DNA of 64,000 bases from Lucifuga dentata (GCA_014773175.1 VXCM01002021.1:1-64000); one strand, 5' to 3'; numbered from the stretch's first letter, positions 1 to 12,027 are shown. A program made the numbers and translations. Notes: generated by a model not told the origin, from the sequence alone.

Positions 1-299
1 TGGATTTTTGCTTTTTTTGTATTGTAACTTAAAAAAAACTTTTTAATAAAGGAAGTTAAAAGTCAAGTCTCTCTCTCTCTCTTATCTACACATCTGAGTG
101 TAGAATGTAGGGTTCATTGTCAGAAGTTCTCTGTTCTAACCAGTGCATTATTTCGCATATGACAGGTCCTTCACCTTTTGTACATTTTTAAGAGAAATCC
201 TGCTTATCCAGCATTGGTATCACAATGCATCGATACATGTTTACACCCCTGATGAAGAGAAGTTAGATTTTGTGTTCTTCAAGCAGGTTTAGGCATGGA

Positions 300-500
300 T
301 CAAAATTAGAAGTTCCCTCTGCCAAGGAGGTTAATTTTTCACCTACGTCTGTTGGTTGGCTGGTTGGTTAATTTGTTAGCAGGATTACTCAAAAAGTTGT
401 AAACCAATTTAACAGAACTGGTGGGGCATAGAAGAGCCTATTCAATTTTGGTGCCAATCCAGATTCAGGGAGGATCCAGGTATTTATAAATTGATTTCTT
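300..500. repeat. Dispersed teleost-type repeat, copy A
   Basis: The stretch carries ctctgccaaggaggttaat, then ttggttggctggttggtt and aaaattg-type blocks. In reverse orientation it parallels the copy at 20255-20400 (gtttacaacattttgagtaatt against gtttacaactttttgagtaatc). It resembles a repeat common in spiny-rayed fish, with the gaggttat/aacctcct motif. Its class is unknown to me. Confidence 0.5.
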
Positions 501-940
501 AACATCAGGGATATTTTTGTCAATTTCTTCAAAAGTAATATGCTAATCTGGATGAATATAATCAGACTTGCCTATATATTAATATTAGTAGGGTCCATCC
601 AAGTTATTATGTGTGTGCGCATGCCAGTGTGTGTGACAGCATGTTGGAGTTGTATTGTTTTTAAGAGCCATCCTGTGAAACCTGGGCGGGTCTTCAGAAA
701 CCTTGGTGGGCCGCCCAAGTTTCGCCTATGTATGGGAAACACTGGTGGATTTTTCATGGGCTGTACAGTTCTAACATTAAACCACATCCCTCTGTAATAA
801 TGAAGTGTGTTCTATACCAGTGTGTGAAGTATGGCTGCACACGTGTGTGCTGTGTCTGTGACAAGGTAAGAGCAATGCACCTCTCTCTCTCTCCCCCCTC
901 CCTCCCTCCCTCCCTTTCCCTCCCTCATTCTCTCTCTCTC

Positions 941-973
<33 letters not shown>

Positions 974-3089
974 ATGCCAATATGTGTGTGAGAGAGAAAA
1001 AGAGAGAGGCTGACTCATTGACTCTTTGCTTCTCGGTGCTTGTTCATTCAAATGAGAGTCTGTTGACGTGCCAGAATCTCCTCACAAAAGGCAAGCCATT
1101 AGCTCTGTGTTCCACCTCCCTCTATCCCTCTCTCCATCTCCACCTCATACTTATTTTCCTTTTTTCAGCGCATCATGTTCTGCCCTTATCCCGCTTTCAC
1201 TCCTTAACTCCCCACTTCTCTTTCTGCCTCCATTTCCATCTCTGGCCCTTTCAACTCTTACTTTCCTCTCTTCCCTCCCATTGCTCCTTTTCATGCATCT
1301 TCAGGTGCCTGGTTGAGCAGAGATACAGCTCAGCTTCCAACATGAATCCCCACATCACAGTATGTGTGCGTCAGGCCTTTTTATTAGAAGAAACAGCAAC
1401 ATTTAGTTAGACTTGTTCGGTATCGCACACACACACACACACACACACATACACAACACAACACATACACAGAGCTACTACTTGGGGTTAGTGGGCTTGC
1501 AGTTTTCTTTTCATTGGAATGTTTAATGTTTATATTCATCCAAAAACTTGTTTTGCCAGAAAAAATTCCTCCAATCACTTTAATGGGGTTAAGAAAAACA
1601 TCTATGCACTGGATTTCTGAGAAATCAAAAGAATTATTAGGGCAATTTGCCGGTGCTATGTCAAGCTTTGGAAAAGCACGGTGCCTGATAATATTGTCAG
1701 TTATTCAAGAATTACAGCTAGCTGCATGCTGATAGATTTGACATCCATCGTGATTAGTTTTTAGAGATAGCAAATTTATATAGATCCCCCAAGTTGTTTT
1801 TATTCAATTGAATAGTTTTGTGTGGACATACAGTACTTTTGGCCTAAAATGTTTACTTCTGATTTCTTTAATTTAAAATAGTTTTAGTATATAGTTTATG
1901 TGAGTATTTGTTGGTGTGCATTGGGACTGTTTGTATTTCTGCTGAAAAAAAAAAAACAAAGTAATTTATTCTCAAATTTACTATTTTTCCTAACTGAAAA
2001 TTATGCCAGAAAGGAGGCATAATTTTGCAAAAAAAAAATGTTATAGGATCAAGTCTCAAACCTACGTCAAGCCAGAAAAAAAAGCATGTTTATGAAAAAT
2101 GAGCTTTTAAAGGGTCATAATGAAGTAAATTACTAGTTAATATTTTGGTTGAGATGTTCATTCAGGCTAACAATAACAAACAATATAATGATTTTCTTTC
2201 ACCTTTCAACCCTTTATACAAGCTATTTTCATGCCCTGATAGAAACTTCCTATTAAAATATACTTAATCTATTGAATTTTTGTTGAGATTTCTCAGATTT
2301 AAATGTGCAGAATTACCTGGAGATTAGCTAATCGTTACAGTGGCATGACCTTGAACACGGACTCAGTGTTGATGTACACCAACCTCCTACAACGATTACT
2401 TATTGCTACTCTACATACTAGAACAGAATATTCTGGCCCTAATTTGCTACTCCACTCTTCCCCATCTCAGTATTTCATTTTTTCTATATTCCTTTCCATC
2501 TCGTCAGCTCTCTATATTCTCTCCACCTCTCACTTGGCTTTTTCTCCCATTCCCTTCTCTTTCCTGCTCTGCATTCCCACCCTCACTTTCTCTCTGTCTC
2601 TCTCTCCTAACTGTTATCCTCCTTTCTTTTTCCTTGCCTCACTCACTTCCTCTGTTTTTGTGCTGGGATGGTAGAGATGCAGGAAGGAGAGGAGAGTGCT
2701 GAGTTGAACAGAGATGCACAACTAGGCCAACGCAAAAGCCTCCAGGGATGTGTGTGTGTTTCCAAGTGTGTTTGTATGTCTCTGTGTGTGCAACAGTTTG
2801 TATATGTGTGAGAGAAAGTCATTCCATTCCCATCTCCAGGAACCCTGTCATGACTCGGCAAAGGTTAAGGCTGCAGCAATGCTGGGCTATCGTGCACATA
2901 TGCACGTGCATACATGTATATTCAAATAATTTTCATCCAACGTCACTTTGAAGCTTAGATACAGTGAGTTGGATAAATGAAGATTAAGTTAACAAAATGG
3001 CTTCATGTTCATCTGTTCCTCTCCAAAGTGGGTTTATTATTTAAAAAAAACAAAAAACAAAACAAGAGGATTCAACATTTTTAATGGGA

Positions 3090-3498
3090 TAAGTTAAGGG
3101 TGAGAAGCTTGGACATCCAGGAGGGACTCAGAGTAGAGCCACTGCTCCTCCGCATCGAAAGGAGTCAGTTGAGGTGGTTCGGGCACCTAGTAAGGATGCC
3201 CCCTGGTCGACTCCCTAGGGAGGTCTTCCAGGCACGTCCAACTGGGAAGAGGCCCCGGGGAAGACCCAGGACACTCTGGAGGGATTATGTTTCCCGGCTG
3301 ACTTAGGAACTCCTCGGAGTCCCCCAGGAGGAGTTAGAGGGCCTGGCCAGGGACAGGGAAGTGTGGGCCAGGCTGCTTAGTCNGTCCCCCAGGAGGAGTT
3401 AGAGGGCCTGGCCAGGGACAGGGAAGTGTGGGCCAGGCTGCTTAGTCTGCTGCCACCACGACCCGGACCCGGATAAGCGGATGACAGTGGATGGATGG
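3090..3498 (+). mobile_element. LINE 3'-end fragment (RTE-like C-terminus)
   Basis: The frame at 3100-3306 gives ERSQLRWFGHLVRMPPGRLP and then GKRPRGRPRTLWRDYVSRL. These motifs are also found at the C-terminus of the RTE element at 32466-33722. It is followed by a GC-richer 3' end finishing ggataagcggatgacagtgg and a (GGAT)n-type tail (tggatggatgg, to about 3498). A 64-bp direct duplication around the N at 3383 inflates its length. It is a truncated dead copy. The exact clade is uncertain. Confidence 0.7.
3319..3447. other. N-centred 64-bp duplication (assembly artefact)
   Basis: 3319-3382 is repeated exactly at 3384-3447 with a single N between. The same N-flanked pattern occurs at six other places in the window, which points to unmerged contig ends. 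Confidence 0.85.
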
Positions 3499-4024
3499 AA
3501 GTTAAGGTTTCAGCTTAGCTTAGCTTGCTTGTTATCCAGAAGTATATTTGATAATAACTTAACAGGTAATATGTTTACATGATAATGTTGTCTTAAAAAC
3601 TTCCAGATGGTGCTGATGTTGAGCTGACAATGACTTTCACAAGAATTGTTGAAAAGGAACATGCTGACAGGCTATAGCGTGATACTATTACGTCAGTCAG
3701 ACTCATCTTTAACTAGCTTGTTGGTTTGCTGAACCTGTGGAGGCATTTGGGTTTGTACATAGTCTAGAAATATTATCTAAGGATGTCTGAGTTCTCAGTG
3801 AGATATCATTAACTCCTTCAGAAGCAGAAGAAAGAGGACTTAGGATTGGTTATTACGATCACATCAAAGGTTGTTTCAGAGGATTGATGTGTCTTAACAG
3901 TTGGGCTTCCTGAGCTGTGGACTGCATATATGTTTGCATGTGTGTTTACACATATATATGTATGTCGAGAAACATAGTGACAGACAGTATGTGTCTTCAT
4001 CTAAGATATGTTCATTTTGTGTGT

Positions 4025-4066
<42 letters not shown>

Positions 4067-4843
4067 GTAGACTATGCATTATGCAAACCTAGGAGAGCCA
4101 TGTGCTATAAATAAAACAGAGCTGTGCTGTGCTCACTGGTGGAATAATCTATCTGACATTATGGAGAAGGAGGGAAGAGAAACAAAAATGAAGAAGACAG
4201 CAAAGGATAGGCAGATAAAGATGGAGAGACGGGGAAGAGAGAGTCAAAAAAAGAATGAAATGGAAAAGACTGAGAGACACTTGGAGAACATGCAGGGTGA
4301 TGGAAAAACAGGACTGCTAGCTAGTTAGCACAGTGAAATGGCTAAGAGTCCAATTCAAAAGAGCTGTAATGTCCTTAATCATTTCTTTGCGTCTCTTCTT
4401 TATCTGTTTTGTTTGTCCTTATGTCTATATAAAGGACTTTGGGCTTGTCCTGCACACATCTGTCCTTGTGTGTTGGTGTGAGCAAAATAACAAGAAGCTT
4501 ATTATGGTGAATTTGTATTCATATTTTGAGGATATGATGCCCAATACTATCACAGCTCTTGTTTGTGGATCTGTTTGTCAGTGTTGATTCAGATTTACCA
4601 TGTCTGTTGCGTATACATTTGTGGGTTTATACTCTTTATAGGCATAGCCAAAAACATTAAAAGACTGCTGTGCTCATTTTATTGATGACTGATTCTGACA
4701 AATTGTCATTATTTTATGCATTATCTATCACATGTAAAGAGGATTGTGTTTTTCTTTTTTCCAGAGTAAATTAAAAATGAAAAATAAAAACCTCAGCTTT
4801 TTTCATCACCTCTTCTCTCCCATTTGCTTGTTCTCTCTGCCAG

Positions 4844-5056
4844 GTCATGGAATTGAAGGGTCAGATGATCCATGTGCCCGAGTCCTGCTCCCTGATGTTC
4901 CTGGGCTCACCACGTGTTGATAAATTGGAGGAACTGATGGGCCGGGGACTCCACCTGTCAGACATCCCCATGCATGATGCCACACGGGATGTTATCCTGG
5001 TGGGGGAGCAGGCAAAGGCCCAAGATGGTTTGAAGAAGAGGATGGACAAACTCAAG
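4844..5056 (+). CDS. gucy1a2: gucy1a2 exon: PAS-like/H-NOBA end and coiled-coil start
   Basis: This 213-nt, phase-0 exon encodes 71 residues from [14 protein letters not shown] to KKRMDKLK. It lies between a pyrimidine-rich acceptor (ctgccag) and a gtatgg donor. It is the end of the H-NOBA/PAS-like module and the start of the signalling helix ([18 protein letters not shown]) of soluble guanylate cyclase alpha subunits. In the heterodimer this helix carries the NO signal from the beta-subunit haem domain to the catalytic domains. The first ATG, at 4847, is internal and not a start codon. Assignment to alpha-2 rather than alpha-1 rests on the C-terminus encoded at 12028-12247. The upstream half of the protein (human GUCY1A2 is about 730 residues) is outside the window. 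Confidence 0.93.
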
Positions 5057-5117
5057 GTATGGAGGAATGGAGGCCACTGAAATGATCAGCTAAGCAGGTG
5101 CATTCATATTTTTAAGA

Positions 5118-5158
5118 CTACAATTACTAGCGAAGGCCATTATATAGGCCATGGATTG
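5118..5158. repeat. 41-bp interspersed repeat, copy 1
   Basis: agactacaattactagcgaa, then ggccattatataggccatgg, recurs about 740 bp downstream at 5853-5893 with a few substitutions (agactacagttattcacaaa, then the same 20-mer). The GGCC-ATTATATA-GGCC core is nearly palindromic. Both copies are in the gucy1a2 intron 5057-6159. Confidence 0.75.
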
Positions 5159-5852
5159 AGAGAGTTGAGGTTTGTCAGACGAGCCTATGACTGTTTTAAG
5201 ATGGTTCATAGGTCATCAGCACCTACTGGATTGTTTAGCTTTTTTCTCCCTGTTCAAAACTGAAAATATATGTCACTCCCTAGAGTTGTTTGATCACAAT
5301 GAAAAAACATAAGGCTAATCTCCTCTCCCTCTTTTTTGCTGTGACTTACAATTATACATTTTGGGGATAGTTCATAAAACACAGCGCCAGTATTAATACA
5401 TCGATAAGGGCAAAGAGCATCACATAACTGTGTCTCTCATTCATGAATGACTGTTACCAGTCTCTTTTAGGGTTTGACTTGAAAGAGACATTACTGCAGT
5501 ATTTCCTCATTTGTTTGTCAGGCAAGCTATTCATAAAACACACACAAAAATTACACACAAAAATTAAGACCTGTTTCAGTCTGATGATAAATTTTGTTGG
5601 TATGAAATCTGACCAATATTTTAATCATTATTTACCTCACCTGCTAGTGATCAGTAAATTTAAAATATAAGCCCACTCATTTGATGAGTCAGTTTATTTA
5701 AATATCAAGTTCTGATCTCACACATTGTAGTGGCGTTGTGCCTGTTCCTCAAGCCTCAACTGCTGCACTCTGTCTCTTTCTCACATACAACATATATTTG
5801 ACCCAGAAACATACATCTGGTCTCAGAGGCCTAAAGTGTAGTTTCATTCACA

Positions 5853-5893
5853 GACTACAGTTATTCACAAAGGCCATTATATAGGCCATGGAT
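5853..5893. repeat. 41-bp interspersed repeat, copy 2
   Basis: This is the second copy of the intronic repeat at 5118-5158, in the same orientation. The segment between them shows no terminal repeats or coding capacity. Confidence 0.75.
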
Positions 5894-6159
5894 AGTTATA
5901 TTATATAAACTAACCATGTCTTAGTCATTTTGCCTTCCTGAACAGTTATATGAATGTATCCGATTAATTAATAGAGAAGACCCTACACACATGCACACAA
6001 ATAAGTCTATGCTGATTATACACACCAATCAAAAATAAAATCAATTTATTTGACATTTGACATTCATTGCCATGAAATTTGAACTTCATGCAGCACTTCA
6101 TTAAAGCAAACAGAAGAAAGCATCTCACTATTCTCCACTCTGTCCTACTCCTTTTCCAG

Positions 6160-6432
6160 GCCACGTTAGAGCGGACTCATCAGGCACTGGAGGAGGAAAA
6201 GAGGAGAACTGTGGATCTCCTTTACTCAATATTTCCAGGTGATGTGGCCCAGAAACTGTGGCAGGGTCAGCCGGTGCCCGCTCGCAAATTTGACGACGTC
6301 ACAATGCTGTTCTCGGACATTGTGGGATTCACTGCTGTTTGTGCCCAGTGTACACCTATGCAGGTCATCTCCATGTTGAACGAGCTGTACACACGCTTTG
6401 ACTACCAGTGTGGGATTTTGGATGTTTATAAG
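6160..6432 (+). CDS. gucy1a2: gucy1a2 exon: coiled coil and first half of cyclase domain
   Basis: This 273-nt, phase-0 exon (91 residues) begins [16 protein letters not shown], which continues the dimerising coiled coil. It then gives [15 protein letters not shown], the standard entry to the class III cyclase domain. [16 protein letters not shown], at exon residues 43-58, carries the first metal-binding aspartate of the alpha subunit (FSD, residue 53). [18 protein letters not shown] follows. The acceptor is ttttccag and the donor gtcagt. The alpha subunit supplies the two metal-binding aspartates of the shared GTP site, and the beta subunit supplies the base-recognition residues. All expected alpha-side residues are present, so the domain looks functional. 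Confidence 0.95.
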
Positions 6433-6529
6433 GTCAGTAGATAGATAGATAAATACATGGATGGATGGATGGATGAATGGATGGATTCTTCTCTACGTCA
6501 TATTTTCATCTTTTCCAATTCTCATACAG

Positions 6530-6673
6530 ATTGAGACGATAGGTGATGCCTACTGTGTGGCTTGTGGGCTCCACAAGAAGGTTGACAGCCATGCTAAGCC
6601 AATTGCGCACATGGCTCTGAAAATGATGGAACTTTCTGAGGAAGTGCTGACACCTGATGAAAAACCTATAAAG
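6530..6673 (+). CDS. gucy1a2: gucy1a2 exon: cyclase domain, second metal aspartate
   Basis: This 144-nt, phase-0 exon (48 residues) starts [17 protein letters not shown] and ends [12 protein letters not shown]. The aspartate of TIGDAYC is the second metal ligand of class III cyclases. The acceptor is catacag and the donor a strong gtaagt. The preceding intron is only 97 bp and holds a short ATGG-type repeat. The residue after the previous exon's YK is isoleucine where vertebrate alpha subunits commonly have valine, a conservative change. Confidence 0.94.
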
Positions 6674-7800
6674 GTAAGTTGTTCATTTGTTGGTTAATAT
6701 GATGTCTTTACCTTTTTCCCTTTGTTTTTGCGTCTGTGCTTTTTTTGCACACAACTCTGTCAGCAACTGTACTTGAAGGTGCTACTTTGTTTATCCTGCT
6801 TCTGCACATGCATGATGTAACCTTTGTGTGTGTGTGTGTGTGTGTACACAGTACCAATCCAAATAATAACAATAATAATAATAATAATAATAATAATAAT
6901 TACACCAATGAAGGTACTGGAATAAGTCCCATCATTAAGGTGTGCCTTTTAAGCTGTCCTTCATTCAGAGAAAGCACCTATATGGTTGTCCCAGCTGCTG
7001 ATTATGTAATTAGTTGCTGCCCAATTAAATCAGATGCTCATTATATGTATATTGCAAGCACAAATTAAATGAAAGGTACAGGGTAAATACGTGCTGTGTT
7101 TTCATGTTTATAAATCGGAGTGTTATCTAACCATTCAGTATTACTGCAGAATGCAGGCAAAGGAATGATTCACATTTAACTGCTTCTAAGGATGTATTTT
7201 AGGATTTCAAGCACAGCACTGGATTGCACTGACATACAGTATTTTTGTTGTAGCCACAGTCAAGACTGCAGCTCACATGTTATCTTCTGGCATAGAAATA
7301 CTTTTTTGTCACACAAAAATGTTACAAAAGACACATTTCTATAACAATGTACAAATTTCCTGAGCATCACATACTTAAACTGTATTCAGTTTTCTTTATA
7401 CAGTAAATCCATGGTGTTCCCACCCTTAAACGCAACTCCTTTTTCTCAGTTTTTCTCTATAAATTGTGTTCTATTTTCCTCCATAATTTGGCATCCCTCA
7501 TTCCCCTGTATCTTAGTTCTTGTTATTGCTAACAGCCAGTGTTGGTTTGGGGAATTAGACTGCATGTTTCCTCCAATGGACATGGTGTTACTTGTCCCCC
7601 GGCCTAAAAGAGGAGCAGGTCGACTGCATCAGGGATAAAACTGTCGCTAAGTCTGCTGCTGTGACTGAGACACTGAAGCTGCAGTATCCTTCATATTAGC
7701 CAGCCAGCGACCTTGTCCAGTAGCACCACTGTTTACACCTTTTCAGAATGCCCACACTGGAGGTGGGGCAAAAAGCCATTGTCATAATGAGGGGAGGTAG

Positions 7801-7822
7801 TAGTGTGTGTGTGTGTGTGTGN

Positions 7823-7876
<54 letters not shown>
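7801..7876. repeat. (GT)n microsatellite broken by N
   Basis: About 36 GT units with one N at 7822. The true length is unresolved. Confidence 0.95.
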
Positions 7877-7880
<4 letters not shown>

Positions 7881-8439
7881 GGTGGGTGGGTGTATCTTTG
7901 TTTTTGTCATATCAATGGGATTAATCATATAAATGGGGGAAAATGACACACTTTACTTTTAGGAGGGGTGAGAGAAGGTGTAAGAGGAATTCTGTGTCTT
8001 CTTTGTGTCTTTGTGATCTCCACTCGCTTATAAACAGGGATATAAAGGTATAACAGCGCACAGTTTAAATCCACTAAGTGCGGAGACAGTGACGGAAAGG
8101 AATAAAGAGTTTCAGAAAGAAATTAAAACCCTTCCCACTTTCACACCTCTCCACACCTGGCCGGTCGCTGGGTGAAGTTGGTGTGCCTGGTGGAGACAGA
8201 GAGTTGACCTGTGGAAAGGGTGGAAAGGGAGTTTCCGATTATTTCCGACTCTCTGACAGGATGTTGGTGGAAGCATATTGTAGGCTTGATTGGGGTGAAA
8301 TGTATCTCTGATAGTATATGACTGTGTTCCTTCTCACATGCAGCTTCTAGTGGATATCCACACAATGTAGGCTTCGATAATATTCACAGTATTCCAAATA
8401 TTTAGGTCAGTTTTGTGATGTACTGTACTTCATTGCTTG

Positions 8440-8540
8440 CATTATATATAGATGATGACAATTCCCTCTGACTGAATCAGGACAAAACACAGATTCTAGT
8501 TGTTAGTCCAACAGACTAAATGGAGAAAGTCGGCTCACAA
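8440..8540 (+). mobile_element. L2-like LINE reverse-transcriptase remnant
   Basis: On the plus strand a short segment translates as LNQDKTQILVVSPTD, a stretch typical of L2/CR1-type reverse transcriptases just after the catalytic YADDT box. A decayed form of that box precedes it (atatatagatgatgacaa). The flanks are too degraded to set limits. Confidence 0.45.
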
Positions 8541-8794
8541 TGTCAGTACTTTATGACAGCGTGTTTTACTGCAGGCAAGAAGTTACGACGTTATCATTGG
8601 CTAACATCTAAATTCTATCATTTGAAGGACGTCTCCCTGTCATCGTGCAGAGAATCCTGTGCAGTCATTTGTTAAAATTACACTTACAGAATCCTGCTTT
8701 CAGAGTTTTGTTGGAACAAAGAAAAGATCTCATAACACTCCAGTAAAATCTGTCTCAGGCTTCTAGTTAGTCTTAAGATAGATTTTGCATTTTT

Positions 8795-8885
8795 GACAAT
8801 GATTGTCAGGAATGTAATGTGTATGCGGGTAGTATTTATTGGGCTTCAACATGCAAAATCACCAGTATGGCCCTTTCAACTATAG
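8795..8885. mobile_element. Solo arm of the long-TIR MITE family
   Basis: The segment gtaatgtgtatgcgggtag, then tatttattgggcttcaac and accagtatggccctttc, matches the right arm of the MITE at 42213-42760. A partner arm was not found nearby. It is probably a truncated insertion in the gucy1a2 intron. Confidence 0.55.
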
Positions 8886-9483
8886 TGTTACTGGCTCATT
8901 TTGACCCTGAGGATGATATTAGCAGTAAAACAAAGACACTGGTTTTCTTAAAAACAAATAAAGTTAATTTGCAGTGATGAGAAAGAAAAAGCGAGAGAGA
9001 GAGAGAGGCCATCGTTTTGTAGAAAAAAAAAATAAAGATACTAAGAAGAGGGAATGAAAGAGGCATAAGTGGGGGAATCGAGTTTAAACCTCTAATCTTA
9101 ATTTCGTTGAATGAGGATAGAGCGTGGGATATGATTTATTTATGTCAAGATGACCTGTCACAACTCATGTCAACTTGTCTTTAATGCATTTTATTTGCCA
9201 ATGTTTTTTCTGAGGTTTGACGTTGTAAACCTTCAGTGAAACAGAACCATAAATGTAGCATTAATTTCATATGGATTTTATACCACTAGTTTTGGAGATG
9301 GTATAGAAGAAGAATGTCTGTCATTCATTGTCATTCAGTTGATTAATGAAGTTTTGATTAAGTATCATGGAATTATTTATGATATAATTTGTTAAATCTA
9401 TATACCATTTCTGATCTTCATCTCTCCATATTCACTCGTGACTTGTTTGGAAGAGAGATGCAGAGACAAACAAAATGAAAGAG

Positions 9484-9488
<5 letters not shown>

Positions 9489-9515
<27 letters not shown>

Positions 9516-9611
9516 TAATAGACAGGTCACAGATCTGTTCTGTGTTCTGNAGAGAGAGAGAGAGAGAGAGAGAGAGATAATAGACAGGTCACAGATCTGT
9601 TCTGTGTTCTG
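9489..9611. other. N-centred 61-bp duplication (assembly artefact)
   Basis: 9489-9549 equals 9551-9611 with N at 9550. It includes a (GA)n run in the gucy1a2 intron. Confidence 0.8.
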
Positions 9612-9709
9612 CTGCTCCTCATATTGTCCATTTGTCTCAAAATAGAACGGCCTTGCCAAACATTTTTGGCCTGTTCTCTCACTCTTCCATTTTTCTCTCA
9701 ATGTACAGT

Positions 9710-9750
<41 letters not shown>

Positions 9751-11272
9751 NCCCCCCACTCTCTCTCTCGCTCCCCCCTCATTCTACTCCATTTTTTCCT
9801 TGATTTTGCTCAGAATATGTCCTCGTCCTTGCTTGTCTGTCTTGCTGCATCTCACACAGTTTTTCTATCCTTGTTTTTTTAATCACCTTTTTCCCTTTTG
9901 TTGGTAGAAAGTGGAGTTGCATAGATTTTCAGCACTTTAGGATGGTAAATGCTATTCAGTGGGAGCACTCAGCTCTGGTCAGTGTTGCACTGTTATGCAA
10001 ACCAGCATGAGGACTACCAGGAGAGAAATAAGAGAAATTGGGTGGTAAAGGAAAATGGTCTAAGTATTCCAGAAACACAGATAAATATACAGACTATACA
10101 GAAGAGCGAGAGGTTAAGATAAAGAAAGAAAGAAAGAAAGAAAGGAATTTCTACTACTATAACTACATACAGCTACTATATCAAACAACATGGTCACTAT
10201 ATCTCTGTCATTGTCTTATCTCTTTATCCTTCTTTCTGCTTGGCCAGAGGATAGCATGTGATTGGTTGGCTGTGCTGCTTCTGCATTTTCTGATTGGTGC
10301 ACTAAGGGCCATGTGCTGTGGATGCTGACTCATAGTGTTTTGTGTGTGTGTGTGTGGGGNGGGGGGGGGGGTTGTTGAGAGAGATTAAGGTGAGATTGTG
10401 ACTCTGCTTTGCAAGAATGCAGTTTAGTTGACTAGTGCACAATCTCTCTCTCTCGCTCTCTCTGTCTCTATCTCTGTCTCTTTGTATTTCTCTCTTTCTT
10501 ACTCTCTCCAACCACGCTATCTAATTTTTAAACTAATAATACATTTTTTTTTTTTTTTTTNTTTTTTTTTTTTTTTGTCGCCATTGTCTTTCTGTTTGCG
10601 TCTCTGCTCTTTCTACCTTACTACCTCATCGTCTGGTGTTGCCATGGCTACCTCATGGTGTGCTGGCATGCGCAGTGGTGTTGGTTACCTAGGCGATGAG
10701 ATGCTCATGTGGATCATTACAAATAAATTGGGCTCTACTGGCATTTGTGCGTGTTTGTAATGACTTGTCTCAGAGTGGTAAATCAATAGTTGGGTCTGAA
10801 GTGAAATGGTCAAATTGAAATGGTGGTAGAAAGCTTTCACTCTGCCTCAAGCTGCTATATATTCATCGTTTAGCGAGGCATTATTACAGACAACATGCTG
10901 CTGCACCGTGTCTGTCAGCAGGAGGAGATACTCGAGCTTTGTTCACACTGCTTACAGATTTTCAGGACTAGACAACATGTTAGGGCTCATAGTGTGATCA
11001 GACTTGGTTGATGTATCTTCATAGCAATGAAGCTACAATGTGCTCAGTGTGAGGAAGTGAATAGGGAGACCGAAGGAAAAGCAGCGCTGATGCTGCAGTG
11101 AAACAACAACACATAACATCCATTTTCAGGCCAAATGTGAGCATATCTCATACATCAAACATTAACACAGTTTGATTGATTGTATTTTGCTTTACCTAAT
11201 ATCTCTCTCTTTCTGTTTCTCTCTTCCCTTTTCTCTCTTCTCTCCCCTTCCACATTCCTCTTCCTTCTTTAG

Positions 11273-11427
11273 CTGAGAATAGGCATCCATACAGGTTCGG
11301 TGCTGGCAGGTGTGGTCGGGGTTAAAATGCCACGTTACTGCCTGTTTGGGAACAATGTGACACTGGCCAGCAAATTTGAGTCTGGAAGCCATCCAAGGTG
11401 TATCAATGTTAGTCCCACAACCCACCA
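11273..11427 (+). CDS. gucy1a2: gucy1a2 exon: cyclase domain C-terminal part
   Basis: This 155-nt exon encodes [20 protein letters not shown], then [22 protein letters not shown] and INVSPTTH, ending with CA, the first two bases of a Gln codon. The motif [13 protein letters not shown] and the [12 protein letters not shown] segment are diagnostic of guanylate cyclase catalytic domains. The acceptor is ctttag and the donor gtgagt. Intron phase 2 is completed by the G at 12028. Confidence 0.94.
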
Positions 11428-11800
11428 GTGAGTAACCACAAACACACACACGTGCATGAATATAAACACACACATTAATAATGCAAGAATAAATCACTTG
11501 ATATCTGCTGTCTTATTTAGCCTTCCACTCCGTGTGTGTGTGTGTGTGTGTGTATGTGTGCCTAATGACTAATTATGTTTGCTGCAATAGATTTTATCTC
11601 AGTCTAAACAAAGCTGTGTTTCAACAGAGAGATTAAGCTGTGGACACATGTATAGTACAGACAGAAACAAACAGAAAGTTTGTTATTTTAAAATATGATG
11701 ATTCATTTATGTGCTTTCATTTCTTCACTTTTCTGTTATTTTCCTCTCATCTCTTCATACGTTTCCTGTGATTTGTTTAACTTTCTTTGTTCAAATTTCC

Positions 11801-12025
11801 CTCTTCTCTTCTCTTCTCTTCTCTTCTCTTCTCTTCTCTTCTCTTCTCTGCTCTGCTCTGCTCTGCTCTGCTCTGCTCTGCTCTTCTCTTCTCTTCTCTT
11901 CTCTTCTCTTCTCTTCTCTTCTCTTCTCTGCTCTGCTCTGCTCTGCTCTGCTCTGCTCTGCTCTTCTCTTCTCTTCTCTTCTCTTCTCTTCTCTTCTCTT
12001 CTCTTCTCTTCTCTGCTCTGCTCTT
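11801..12025 (+). repeat. Higher-order CTCTT/CTCTG array forming a 3' splice site
   Basis: There are 45 tandem pentamers in the order (CTCTT)9 (CTCTG)7 (CTCTT)9 (CTCTG)7 (CTCTT)10 (CTCTG)2 CTCTT, so an 80-bp composite unit is present twice. The last CTCTT runs straight into AG at 12026-12027, the acceptor of the terminal gucy1a2 exon. The array contains no adenine on the sense strand, so it has neither a branch-point A nor a competing AG. The nearest upstream adenines with a plausible branch context are near 11770-11790 (gtttaacttt, tcaaattt). Confidence 0.95.
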
Positions 12026-12027
12026 AG

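Larger units (their letters stand above)
1..4843. other. gucy1a2 upstream intron, no exon seen
   Basis: No reading frame here matches the haem-NO-binding or PAS-like domains that precede the catalytic half of guanylate cyclase alpha subunits. The stretch is therefore read as intron, with the 5' exons of gucy1a2 lying beyond the left edge. It contains simple repeats ((TC)n/(GT)n at 930-973, (CA)n near 1426-1450, (GT)n at 4029-4062), a dispersed teleost-type repeat near 300-500 and a LINE 3' end at about 3090-3500. Confidence 0.6.
6674..11272 (+). other. gucy1a2 intron (4.6 kb)
   Basis: This intron separates two cyclase-domain exons. It contains an (AAT)n run at about 6861-6900, a long (GT)n broken by an N at 7822, an L2-like reverse-transcriptase remnant near 8440-8540, one end of the MITE family described at 16293 (about 8800-8880), GA/CT tracts at 9489-9750 and several homopolymers interrupted by single Ns. 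No conserved exon was seen in it. Confidence 0.75.

Noticed and set aside
11801..12025. CRISPR-like regular repeat
   Set aside because: Units are 5 bp with no spacers, in a vertebrate intron. It is a microsatellite.
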